A stretch of DNA of 64,000 nt from contig JAJRRB010000092.1 of NCBI GenBank assembly GCA_024279915.1, forward strand, positions 27,715 to 91,714. The letters are read 5' to 3'. This DNA is from Deltaproteobacteria bacterium. Lineage in GTDB: Bacteria > Desulfobacterota > Desulfuromonadia > Desulfuromonadales > BM103. Positions 42,799-50,390 of the stretch are shown one piece after another. Under the pieces are notes generated by a model, which made no database searches, had not been told where the DNA came from, and was given only the letters and a program-made list of their open reading frames with translations. Made by a program: the position numbers and the translations under genes. How positions within the stretch are numbered: position 1 is the first letter of the stretch; the number at the start of each line of letters is the position of its first letter.

Positions 42799-44418
42799 AT
42801 GACTGTTACACAACTGAAAACCAGCGTCTCTCATCCATTACGCATCGACAGTGTTGGTGTGCCGAACGCCGAGGGACTGGTCGGCATGACTTTTTGCCCA
42901 GGAAAGCGCGGTGAAAGTGTTTTTGGCGGCACGTGGGCGCGTGATCTCAACGCCGACTTGTCAGTCATCAAAGAGTGGGGCGCGCAAGCAGTCGTTACTC
43001 TGATCGAGGACCACGAGTTCGAACTTCTGAATGTGACCGGGTTGGGTGAGGCGGTCAATATGCATGGTATGGAATGGCTGTACGGGCCGATCCCTGACTT
43101 CAATGCTCCCTGCGAAGTGTTTGAGTATAACTGGATGCATGGTGAGATCGGCGAGCGGGTCAGAACGCTGTTGAGCCTCGGTGAAAAGGTCGTGTTGCAT
43201 TGCCGTGGTGGCTTGGGGCGTACCGGAACCCTGGCTGCCATGCTGTTGGTTGAGTTCGGGGTTGCCCCTGATGAAGCCATTCAACAAGTACGGAAGGCCA
43301 GGGAACATACCATTGAAACCAGGGTGCAGGAAGATTACGTGATGAATTACAGACCGCGTCAATGGCGCCGGACGCCAGGCCATTATGCTGCCTGCATGCT
43401 CGGAGGCGCAATCGGTGATGCTCTTGGGGCGGGGGTTGAATTTGACAACCTTGGGAGTATTCGCAGTCGATTCGGCAGTGACGGCATTCAGAATTATGCG
43501 GAATGTTACGGTCGGGTTGGCGCCATTACCGATGACACGCAGATGACACTGTTCACCGCAGAAGGATTGCTGCGTGGGCATGCGTGCTTTTTGAAAGACG
43601 GACGCAATTCTCTCATTCTGGAGGAAGTTCTCAAAGCATACTGGCGCTGGCTTCTGACGCAGGGTGAGCAGCCAGCCGGCAGTCATAAAGCCGGTTCCAA
43701 CGGATTACTGGATATCCCTGACCTTCATTCGTTGCGGACTCCGGGCAATACCTGCCTGGTGGCTCTGCGCTCCGGCCAGGTCGGCACAACCTCCACGCCG
43801 TTGAACGACAGCAAGGGGTGCGGTGCTGTCATGCGGGCAGCCCCGGTTGGACTGTTCATGCAGTCTCCGGAATCGCTTGGCATAATCCCTGGTGACGAAA
43901 TCGACGATGCCGCCTTTCGTATAGGATGTGATATCGGAGCATTGACTCACGGTCATCCTTCTGGATACCTATCTGCCGGTTGTCTGGCCCTGTTGATTGC
44001 CCGTATTGTCGATGGCGACAATCTGCAAGAGGGGTTGGAGTCTGTACGCACCATGCTCACGAAATATCCCAACCATGAAGAAACCCTCAACGCGATTGAT
44101 CAGGCCATTACATTTGCTGATGATCGTACTTTAACACCATCTCCTGAAATCATCGCTCAACTCGGGGAAGGGTGGGTTGGTGAAGAATCACTGGCGATTG
44201 GCCTCTACTGCGCTCTGGTTGCTGACGGTAACTTTGATTACGGCATCAGGTTGGCGGTTAATCATTCCGGAGACAGTGACAGTACCGGGGCGATTGTCGG
44301 CAACATACTCGGCGTACTTTTGGGAATGCCGGGAATATCGGAGCGATGGCTTATCGACCTGGAGTTGAAAGAAGAGATAGAAAAGATCGGGCTTGACCTG
44401 TATCTTGCCCAGTTATGA
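42799..44418 (+). CDS. Fusion of dual-specificity-type phosphatase and ADP-ribosylglycohydrolase
   Basis: 539 residues. Residues 1-185 form a Cys-based phosphatase with HCRGGLGRTGTLAAML (HCx5R; about residue 134) and the general-acid region GPIPDFNAP. Residues about 195-539 form an ADP-ribosylglycohydrolase with GAIGDALGAGVEF, TDDTQMTLFTAEGLL and the second metal site NHSGDSDSTGAIVGN. The latter class removes ADP-ribose from proteins or nucleic acids. Both active sites look complete. The combination suggests reversal of a signal or toxin mark; substrates unknown. A DNA-ADP-ribosylating DarT lies 16 kb away, but a link is only a possibility. Confidence 0.88.
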   Translation: MTVTQLKTSVSHPLRIDSVGVPNAEGLVGMTFCPGKRGESVFGGTWARDLNADLSVIKEWGAQAVVTLIEDHEFELLNVTGLGEAVNMHGMEWLYGPIPDFNAPCEVFEYNWMHGEIGERVRTLLSLGEKVVLHCRGGLGRTGTLAAMLLVEFGVAPDEAIQQVRKAREHTIETRVQEDYVMNYRPRQWRRTPGHYAACMLGGAIGDALGAGVEFDNLGSIRSRFGSDGIQNYAECYGRVGAITDDTQMTLFTAEGLLRGHACFLKDGRNSLILEEVLKAYWRWLLTQGEQPAGSHKAGSNGLLDIPDLHSLRTPGNTCLVALRSGQVGTTSTPLNDSKGCGAVMRAAPVGLFMQSPESLGIIPGDEIDDAAFRIGCDIGALTHGHPSGYLSAGCLALLIARIVDGDNLQEGLESVRTMLTKYPNHEETLNAIDQAITFADDRTLTPSPEIIAQLGEGWVGEESLAIGLYCALVADGNFDYGIRLAVNHSGDSDSTGAIVGNILGVLLGMPGISERWLIDLELKEEIEKIGLDLYLAQL

Positions 44419-44520
44419 ATCGGAAACGTTCCCTCAAACTTGCTCTGTAAGCCACTTTCTTTTTTAAAAACTATCAAAAGCATCGACTGAAACATCTATA
44501 CGTATGTCTCTCGTCATATA

Positions 44521-44584
44521 CCTATCAATAGAATATCAATTGGTTTATGATAGTTAACGATATAGGATATACTCTATTGATAGG
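44521..44584. promoter_or_regulatory. 12-bp inverted repeat upstream of the recombinase homologue
   Basis: CCTATCAATAGA (44521-44532) and TCTATTGATAGG (44573-44584) are exact complements 40 bases apart, ending just before the ribosome site. Likely the binding site of the downstream protein, as operator or ancestral res-like site. Confidence 0.6.
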
Positions 44585-44594
44585 GAGATGTGTA

Positions 44595-45257
44595 ATGCCA
44601 AGTATTATTGGTTACTTAAGGCCAGACATTGACGGCAACAACGTTCAGTCACAGCTCGATCTGCTCAAAGCATCCGGAGCGAGCAAAATCGTCCAGGAAA
44701 AGCCTGCCGGTACGAAACGCAACAGGTCACAGTTGGACAACCTGATAGCGGATGTCCGGGTTGGTGATATTGTAGTGGTTACCAGTCTGTACCGTATAGC
44801 GGACAATACCAAACACCTGCTGGAGATCGTTGAGTCGCTTAATGCTGCTGGGGCGTCATTAAAGATCATCGATAAAGGTATCGACACTTCGACACCTCAC
44901 GGGAAGGTCATTCGTGTGCTACTCGGTGCAATTGCAGACTTCGAGCGGCAGGTCGTGCAGGAACGTCAAGCCGTGGGGATCGCCAAGGCAAAACAGGCAG
45001 GGCGCTATAAGGGCCGAAAGCCGACTGCAATGGCGAAGACTGATGAGGTGCTAGTACTGAATACCCTCGGCCTGACCCGGCAAAAGATCGCCGACCAACT
45101 GGGGATCGGCATTGCGAGTGTTTACCGAATCCTCAAAAACCATACGACACCGAAGAAAACGCGTAAAAAGGCACAGAAAAATCCCATCGATAAGCCGAAG
45201 CGGATAGAACGCAAGCCGACACGCGAGTCTGAGACAGAGCAGTTGTCATTATTCTAG
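44595..45257 (+). CDS. Serine-recombinase homologue lacking the catalytic serine
   Basis: 220 residues. The resolvase fold is clear (GYLRPDIDGNNVQSQLDLLK, then SLYRIADNTKHLLEIVESLN, GIDTSTPHGKVIRVLLGAIA, and a C-terminal helix-turn-helix LTRQKIADQLGIGIASVYRIL). But the usual Y-x-R-V-S-T reads Y-L-R-P-D-I, so the nucleophile serine is replaced by Asp, and the second Arg of RLGRS is missing. It probably binds DNA without recombining it. ATG 44595 has GGGAG upstream; a longer frame from 44547 covers the inverted repeat and is unlikely. A basic Lys-rich tail follows the helix-turn-helix. Confidence 0.8.
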   Translation: MPSIIGYLRPDIDGNNVQSQLDLLKASGASKIVQEKPAGTKRNRSQLDNLIADVRVGDIVVVTSLYRIADNTKHLLEIVESLNAAGASLKIIDKGIDTSTPHGKVIRVLLGAIADFERQVVQERQAVGIAKAKQAGRYKGRKPTAMAKTDEVLVLNTLGLTRQKIADQLGIGIASVYRILKNHTTPKKTRKKAQKNPIDKPKRIERKPTRESETEQLSLF

Positions 45258-45308
45258 TCGGATGCACAAATCTTAAGATACAACCTGGTGTCTTTAACAA
45301 TTTAACAT

Positions 45309-45341
45309 CAAGCCCAACTTCTTCGGGAGGTTGGGCTTTTG
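45309..45341 (+). terminator. Terminator of the recombinase homologue
   Basis: AAGCCCAAC, loop, GTTGGGCTTTT. Strong stem and U-run on the plus strand. Confidence 0.85.
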
Positions 45342-45426
45342 TCTACGTTCATGTCTTTCTTGGACTTCTTCAGCAATACGTTGGCCGGGGGATAGTTTGG
45401 GTTGCTTTTGTTCCTCATTATACATA

Positions 45427-45454
45427 ACGTCGCATAATATATAAATTGCAAGCT
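45427..45454 (+). other. dif-like site 1 (left arm intact, right arm diverged)
   Basis: Left arm ACGTCGCATAA is identical to that of the site at 49043; central hexamer TATATA; right arm AATTGCAAGCT differs. This is what remains at the edge of an element inserted by XerCD recombination. Confidence 0.65.
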
Positions 45455-45496
45455 TTAATTTACTCAGGTAAAGACAAATGAAAGAGGAGGGCGGGG

Positions 45497-45973
45497 CTAA
45501 GAATGTGTTTCTTTACACTGACCACAGATACCATGGCTTGTCGTTCCGTAGGGACCTTTGCGCATCCCCAAACCTTTCCCACACCAAGCACAAGTCATAT
45601 TCATCTTTTTAAGTTCATCATACGAATCTATGAACTCTGAAAGAAGAGAGGAATCTTGACTTGAAAGGGATAAAAATTCCAACCCTGCACCTGGAGGGTA
45701 ATCCCACTTCAGTCTCTCACACTTATAGTTTGTCCAGGCAACTCTTGCGTTACATGTGATAGCAATTTTGCGATCTTTAAATGGAAGATAAAATGATAGG
45801 GACATGTTCTTATCGATAGCAAGAACATTCTTAGTCTTAAGATACATTCCCCCAACACTTAAATCACTACTAAGCCCAGAAAGCTGTTCGCCACAGAGGA
45901 AGTCACAATGAACGGCCGTTTCAATCAAAATCCTTTCAAGTGTGCTTTTTGTAGACTTATAAGTTTTCATCAT
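45497..45973 (-). CDS. PilZ-domain protein with C-terminal zinc knuckles
   Basis: 158 residues. SSDLSVGGMYLKTKNVLAID and the strands around it match PilZ (D/N-x-S-x-x-G), the c-di-GMP-binding domain, but the upstream RxxxR motif appears incomplete (ERILIETAVHCDF), so ligand binding is doubtful. The C-terminus has CAWCGKGLGMRKGPYG and ICGQC, a small zinc-binding pair. It is the only gene between dif-like sites 1 and 2 and is AT-rich. Confidence 0.75.
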   Translation of the reverse strand: MMKTYKSTKSTLERILIETAVHCDFLCGEQLSGLSSDLSVGGMYLKTKNVLAIDKNMSLSFYLPFKDRKIAITCNARVAWTNYKCERLKWDYPPGAGLEFLSLSSQDSSLLSEFIDSYDELKKMNMTCAWCGKGLGMRKGPYGTTSHGICGQCKETHS

Positions 45974-46285
45974 ATTCCATACATGAAATTGTTATTCTTT
46001 AAAAACAAACAGTAGGAACCTGCTTATGGCCCAAATCAGAAGGCTACAAACAATCCAAATCAATATGATTTCAAATTCGTGTGTCAGCACAATCATTCCC
46101 CTATTAGCATAGACTGCCAATGCGACAGGGAAGTGACAGAGCAAGGCCTGTGCCAATAGCTTTACCTAAATCAGTACGTTTGATTGGTTCTTTAGACAAG
46201 TAGGATGACAATTATTGAGAAGAGGCAGTTAAATGGCGGGGTTTTCATTAAGTACAATACTAAGCATGAAAGCCTATCCCATGTA
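45974..46285. other. Non-coding stretch inside dif-bounded block 1
   Basis: About 310 AT-rich bases upstream of the PilZ gene; its promoter should be here. No gene is supported. Confidence 0.4.
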
Positions 46286-46313
46286 ACGACGCATAAAATA
46301 TATAATGCAAGCA
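46286..46313 (+). other. dif-like site 2 (left arm near-intact, right arm diverged)
   Basis: Left arm ACGACGCATAA, centre AATATA, right arm TAATGCAAGCA. Same orientation as sites 1 and 3. TTTACCTGAGTAAA follows; its reverse complement follows site 1. Confidence 0.65.
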
Positions 46314-46439
46314 AAATTTACCTGAGTAAAGAGGGTGAAGGGATAGGTTTCAGCCCGTAAACTAGTCTAATAACAATAATTTGTTTTTAATGTTCCCCAA
46401 AATCAACTTATTATGTGAATACTATAAATCTGTTTGGTG

Positions 46440-46495
46440 CTCTCTTTCAGATGATCGGAGGGGGATCCATATCACGCCCGAGGTATTCTAAAATT
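46440..46495. repeat. Partial duplicate of the 46513-46953 gene start
   Basis: About 50 bases (AGATGATCGGAGGGGGAT; ATATCACGCCCGAGGTA) repeat 46850-46900. Translated on the minus strand both give NTSGVI-x-IPL-x-SSE, so it is a remnant of a paralogous gene. Confidence 0.65.
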
Positions 46496-46512
46496 CAACT
46501 GTTTTGATTTTT

Positions 46513-46953
46513 TTAATCGTAGCAACTAACCGTAACTTTCGTGACCTCCCATGCACCTCTTTTGTTCCTACTCCCACGGACTAATACTTTCTCGAAAAGT
46601 ATTGTTGACCCATGAGATGTAGAGAGGTGTGTTCTTGTTTTTGCTCTTGCTGATAATCCGTTTTCGCTCTGGGCAAATGCAGTGATTAGCATGTCTTTGC
46701 ATACCGGACCTTTTCCAACCCTGGCCGATACATACATATAATCATCTGATGCCTTACTAACGCTTGTAGATATTTTGTAATCGTTAGCTTTTCTTCCCAC
46801 AAAAAAACAAGCCCCGCAATCAACCTGACGGTTCAAAGCGGGGCTCTCCTCAGATGATTGGAGGGGGATTGATATCACACCCGAGGTACTCTTATAACTT
46901 GCGATTTTCTTGATATTGGTTGGTTCCCCACCAATTGGCCGATACGGAAACAA
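46513..46953 (-). CDS. Hypothetical protein, about 146 aa
   Basis: Not recognised. The recognisable body runs from YKSTSGVISIPLQSSEESPA through CGACFFVGRK to VTKVTVSCYD. The frame has no ATG in its first 90 codons and would start at TTG 46953, one base after the preceding gene's stop, so the start is doubtful and it may be a decayed second half. Its first part is repeated at 46440-46495. AT-rich, inside dif-bounded block 2. Confidence 0.45.
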   Translation of the reverse strand: MFPYRPIGGEPTNIKKIASYKSTSGVISIPLQSSEESPALNRQVDCGACFFVGRKANDYKISTSVSKASDDYMYVSARVGKGPVCKDMLITAFAQSENGLSARAKTRTHLSTSHGSTILFEKVLVRGSRNKRGAWEVTKVTVSCYD

Positions 46954-46954
46954 A

Positions 46955-47242
46955 CTACTTCTTTACTGTGTCGCAACGGACAGGGACAACCTTGCCGTGT
47001 TTCTCCTCATACAATTGTATGTTGGATACTGCCGCACCAGACCCGTCACCGTAACCAAAAGCGACGGTCTGAAACACTTTCAAACCGTCAACACAGAGTA
47101 TTTTGTCGGCCATTCTCCTCATCGGTTCGTCGTCTGATCCTACCTCCCATTTCGTAGTGAGATGGACAACCTCAGACGCTAAAACAGATGCTGCTGAGCA
47201 CAACAGAAACATTACGATAATTCCTTGTAATAATCTTTTCAT
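46955..47242 (-). CDS. Small secreted protein, unknown
   Basis: 95 residues from ATG 47242 behind GGGAGGAAAG. Signal peptide MKRLLQGIIVMFLLCSAASVLA; mature part of about 73 residues with two Cys (KILCVDG, VRCDTV). Not recognised. Located in the dif-bounded block together with other unknown minus-strand genes. Confidence 0.6.
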   Translation of the reverse strand: MKRLLQGIIVMFLLCSAASVLASEVVHLTTKWEVGSDDEPMRRMADKILCVDGLKVFQTVAFGYGDGSGAAVSNIQLYEEKHGKVVPVRCDTVKK

Positions 47243-47384
47243 CTCTTTCCTCCCTGATCGTTGGCTATATACAACCACCTGATTATTTAATTCGTTCCCT
47301 CAACCTGCTCTATAGTTCGAGTCCACCATGGCTCCCCAGTACGGACGAAAATGGGCACTGGGAAGAATCTCTTTTTCTTAGCGC

Positions 47385-48110
47385 TTAAGAAAGTAGCAAA
47401 GTAGTCCTTTCTAAAAGGGGGGAATATTGCATTGCTTTTGATGCAACGAAATCAAACAGCTTGAGGTGTTTTAATGCATTTCCCCAAGCGTCACTGTCTT
47501 TTATGTCTGATACATCTTCATCGTTTTGCATGTAAATTTCAGCAACCTCAGCAAGCATACTTTTAAAGGCTTTCTTTAAACCCTTTGCTCCATAGATATT
47601 AAATCTGTTTATTGAATCTTCACTAAGTCTAATAAGTTCAAGTAAAACATTTCTTAAAATAGACTCTGGTGGTAATTCACTAATCGATTTTTTTAACGTC
47701 TGTATGCTTTCTTGCACCTTTACCAGATCTTCATCATCAATGACTTTCTCTTTGGGAAGACGGGTTGCACAAACTTCAAGAAGAGCTTTTTCCGCTTCAG
47801 TAACGCCACGCATACCTTCGCCTACACTACTTGGATACATCATGCTTTCAAGCGAGGACAGGCCTTTTACAAGAACATTCTTTTCTGTATTGGGGATGTC
47901 TGCATCATCCAAATCTGGGATGAATTCAGCATATAATATATGTAGTTCTAAAAGTGATTTAAGGCCTATTGATTTTGGTTCATTTGTTTTGGCACTACCA
48001 AACATAAGAGGAATCAATTGACCTCCTGCAGCTTGATTTGGCTTGAGCTGGTTTAGTATTATCAAGAGCCTACCAGCTGAATTGGGGTATTGCAGTTTGG
48101 ATGTTTTCAT
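47385..48110 (-). CDS. Hypothetical protein, 241 aa
   Basis: Not recognised. All-helical, acidic, soluble: examples are SIGLKSLLELHILYAEFIPD, GVTEAEKALLEVCATRLPKE and ESILRNVLLELIRLSEDSIN. No membrane segment or catalytic motif visible. Complete frame with ATG; no strong ribosome site. Low GC, inside dif-bounded block 2, where it may be cargo of an integrated element. Confidence 0.6.
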   Translation of the reverse strand: MKTSKLQYPNSAGRLLIILNQLKPNQAAGGQLIPLMFGSAKTNEPKSIGLKSLLELHILYAEFIPDLDDADIPNTEKNVLVKGLSSLESMMYPSSVGEGMRGVTEAEKALLEVCATRLPKEKVIDDEDLVKVQESIQTLKKSISELPPESILRNVLLELIRLSEDSINRFNIYGAKGLKKAFKSMLAEVAEIYMQNDEDVSDIKDSDAWGNALKHLKLFDFVASKAMQYSPLLERTTLLLS

Positions 48111-48185
48111 TGTAGTCCCTTGAGTGCAAGAATTTAAGTTTGTCCCCGTCGCAGTAACACGGGGGTCTCAAAATACACTTCTTTA

Positions 48186-48701
48186 TTAAGGTAGCTCAAA
48201 TTTCATTCTACATTGAGGGCAGGGCACTAGATCACGACTCCTCGATGTAGGATAAGTGAATTCTTTTTTGCAACTGCCGCACCTTGCTTTTGATATCTCT
48301 GGCCGTTTTGGGTCTGAGTAAATTGGAATAATTACTGGTTTTTCTGGTCTTATGAATTCGTCTATTTCTTCACCCTTCATAAACTTCCAGTCATGGGGGC
48401 TTTTAGGGAGATTTGGAATTTTCGATTTTTTCTTTTTTGTAGGCTGAGAGTCCTGGATCATCCAGGTACCTCCAAAGCAAAGACTTATACCTACAACCAC
48501 CTGAATAGCACATTGAATCTTTAATTGACGTATGGCTTGGTGGTACTCACTGCCTAAGAATTTTGCTGTTTTAGGACCGAAAATAAAGTCTTGAGTTATT
48601 TGGTCTGCTTGAGCAATATCGATAAGGTCTTTTAGTCCACTCAATGCGGCCAATAGCCCTAACAATATCAATACAACCCCCCATACGGATTTAGCAGACA
48701 T
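48186..48701 (-). CDS. Two-helix membrane protein with C-terminal zinc ribbon
   Basis: 171 residues. Two hydrophobic helices (VWGVVLILLGLLAALSGL and IQCAIQVVVGISLCFGGTWM) are followed by a charged linker and a zinc ribbon (RCGSCKKEFTYP, CPQCRMKFELP). The ribbon would be in the cytoplasm if both helices cross the membrane. Not recognised. GGAGAAG precedes the ATG. Confidence 0.65.
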   Translation of the reverse strand: MSAKSVWGVVLILLGLLAALSGLKDLIDIAQADQITQDFIFGPKTAKFLGSEYHQAIRQLKIQCAIQVVVGISLCFGGTWMIQDSQPTKKKKSKIPNLPKSPHDWKFMKGEEIDEFIRPEKPVIIPIYSDPKRPEISKARCGSCKKEFTYPTSRSRDLVPCPQCRMKFELP

Positions 48702-48820
48702 TCCAATTCTTCTCCTTGTTAATTGTTGGTTCTTAATTTACACGTAGAATTGTTGTTTATCAACGTTTTTGCTTTTTCGTTGACTTATGACATTAATGTC
48801 TTTATTTTTTACTCACCAAC

Positions 48821-49006
48821 ATGTCGAAGAAAAAAGGACGGCCCGTGATTGAAATTCCTGAAAAAATGATTTCTCAGCTTTTGAAAGACCGTGATCTTTA
48901 TGGATTGAGGTTTTCTCAGATGGCAGAAGGGTTGCGTAATCAAGGAATCAATATATCTGATAATGGGTTGAAAGAACGCCTGCGTAGAGAAGGGCTAGTT
49001 AACTGA
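48821..49006 (+). CDS. Small putative DNA-binding protein
   Basis: 61 residues: MSKKKGRPVIEIPEKMISQL, a helix pair, then GINISDNGLKERLRREGLVN, which resembles a short helix-turn-helix like those of site-specific or Rop/XRE-like regulators. It is the only plus-strand gene in the block and lies directly before dif-like site 3, divergent from the membrane protein gene. Could regulate the element. No ribosome site obvious. Confidence 0.5.
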   Translation: MSKKKGRPVIEIPEKMISQLLKDRDLYGLRFSQMAEGLRNQGINISDNGLKERLRREGLVN

Positions 49007-49042
49007 GATGAATTATCGCTTTTTATTTCTTCAAAATCAATT

Positions 49043-49070
49043 ACGTCGCATAATATATATTATGTAAACT
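49043..49070 (+). other. dif-type XerCD site (probable chromosomal dif)
   Basis: Left arm ACGTCGCATAA, centre TATATA, right arm TTATGTAAACT. 21 of 28 positions equal the E. coli dif site, including nearly all bases of the inner arms (CGCATAA and TTATGT). Bacterial dif marks the terminus, where XerCD resolves chromosome dimers. Of the three sites it is the only one with both arms intact. Confidence 0.8.
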
Positions 49071-49149
49071 TTGAGGGACCTAAAATTACCTTTGATTGGA
49101 AGGGTAAACAAATTGAAGCAATAAGGAGTAATTAGAGGACAAAAAGTCC

Positions 49150-49335
49150 ATGCTTGAGCCATCTTCTGAAAAAGAAAACGTCTTACAGGGCAAATATGGG
49201 ATTCGTCCTCTCGGATGCCTAGATCGCACCGTTAGATTCGAAAGTCAATGCCCACCCGTCACAATGAGCAAGCACCTTTCACCTTTTGCTCACTTACTTA
49301 GTGTCCAGATCTTTAAAGACGACATCGCTCAATGA
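49150..49335 (+). CDS. Doubtful short ORF
   Basis: 61 codons with GGAG and GAGGAC upstream, but the product (EKENVLQGKYGIRPLGCLDR and a tail) resembles nothing known and overlaps the end of the lipoprotein gene. Possibly a remnant displaced by insertion at dif. The rest of 49071-49328 is empty. Confidence 0.2.
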   Translation: MLEPSSEKENVLQGKYGIRPLGCLDRTVRFESQCPPVTMSKHLSPFAHLLSVQIFKDDIAQ

Positions 49336-50207
49336 TCGATGCGCTGCAGAGGTAAAATGTCCGAACCACTGTTGGATCGTCCAAGATCATCGACAACATT
49401 CCATTCTGCTCGCAAAAGAGCTGACTCCTGGTAGCGTTCCGGTTTTTTTGGATGGACCACTACGGCCATTTGAAAGAGCGATGTAAAATAATCGCCATCA
49501 ACGACATGATCCTCCTTGTCATACAGCTTGAAACTATTAACCTTGATCGGCCGATCAAACTCAACCAGGATCTCACTGAGAGCATCAGCCCCATCCTCCC
49601 ACATCCCTGACATCATGACTAACTTGGGTGGTTCAACCTTTACCAACGACTGCGGTTCATGCAGAAAACCCTCTACGGGTATTTGCGTGAGGGGCTCACC
49701 GTTAAGCAGAATCAGAACCTTGTCTATCTCAGCAAATTGAAGAGTCGTCTCTGCCAGTGCGCGGCCCCCTATGGCTTGGTCGTTAGATGACCAACTTTGT
49801 TGCGTAACCAATGACAGCGTCGAAGTGCGGCCTTGAGGAGGCATTACTGTAATTTTGAGATCGTCCGGGAAAGGATTATAGAAATCATTTGCTCGTTGCT
49901 GTAGAAGCTCGCCACTGATTAATCGTTCTAGAATCTGGCGCATCTGCTCCTTCTCGGAAAAACCAAAGAGAGGCAAAGCACTGAATTTATCAGGTGTATT
50001 TTGTAGAGGAAGATAACCGACGAAGGCAAACGCCTGGCCAGCCTTGCCTTGTGGAGGGGTTCCGAAGTTGTCCTGATAGGCCTGGCTAGCCTTAACAACG
50101 CCGGTATTTGGCGCTGGGGATGCCTTTTCTTCCTGCTGACAAGCCGAAAGGAAAAGGACGACGACAAGTATCGCCAGCGGAACAACATTTAGTAAGATTC
50201 GCATCAT
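49329..50207 (-). CDS. GerMN-domain lipoprotein
   Basis: About 292 residues from ATG 50207 (the next codon is also ATG; GGGAGG upstream). The signal LLNVVPLAILVVVLFLSACQ ends in a lipobox with Cys for lipidation. A GerMN-like domain is suggested by GGRALAETTLQFAEIDKVLI then LLNGEP, and the region after it is strand-rich. Outer- or inner-membrane anchored periplasmic protein; role unknown outside spore formers. The frame continues upstream to 50387 without support. Confidence 0.7.
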   Translation of the reverse strand: MMRILLNVVPLAILVVVLFLSACQQEEKASPAPNTGVVKASQAYQDNFGTPPQGKAGQAFAFVGYLPLQNTPDKFSALPLFGFSEKEQMRQILERLISGELLQQRANDFYNPFPDDLKITVMPPQGRTSTLSLVTQQSWSSNDQAIGGRALAETTLQFAEIDKVLILLNGEPLTQIPVEGFLHEPQSLVKVEPPKLVMMSGMWEDGADALSEILVEFDRPIKVNSFKLYDKEDHVVDGDYFTSLFQMAVVVHPKKPERYQESALLRAEWNVVDDLGRSNSGSDILPLQRIDH

Positions 50208-50390
50208 GCAGCCTCCCTGTGATGAGATAACTGCTTTGATTTTATCACAACCTGCCAAGCTTGGTTGACACCAGGAAGAACGCCACCGCAAAAGACAATG
50301 GACCCAAACGCATAAAAGCGATTCTATGGTAGGATTTGGAGTAACTCCTGCGGCAGAGACCCTCCCCCTGCTCTTGCATCTGGACAATCA

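Noticed and set aside
42961..43686. 241-codon minus-strand frame
   Set aside because: Shadow of the phosphatase/glycohydrolase fusion gene.
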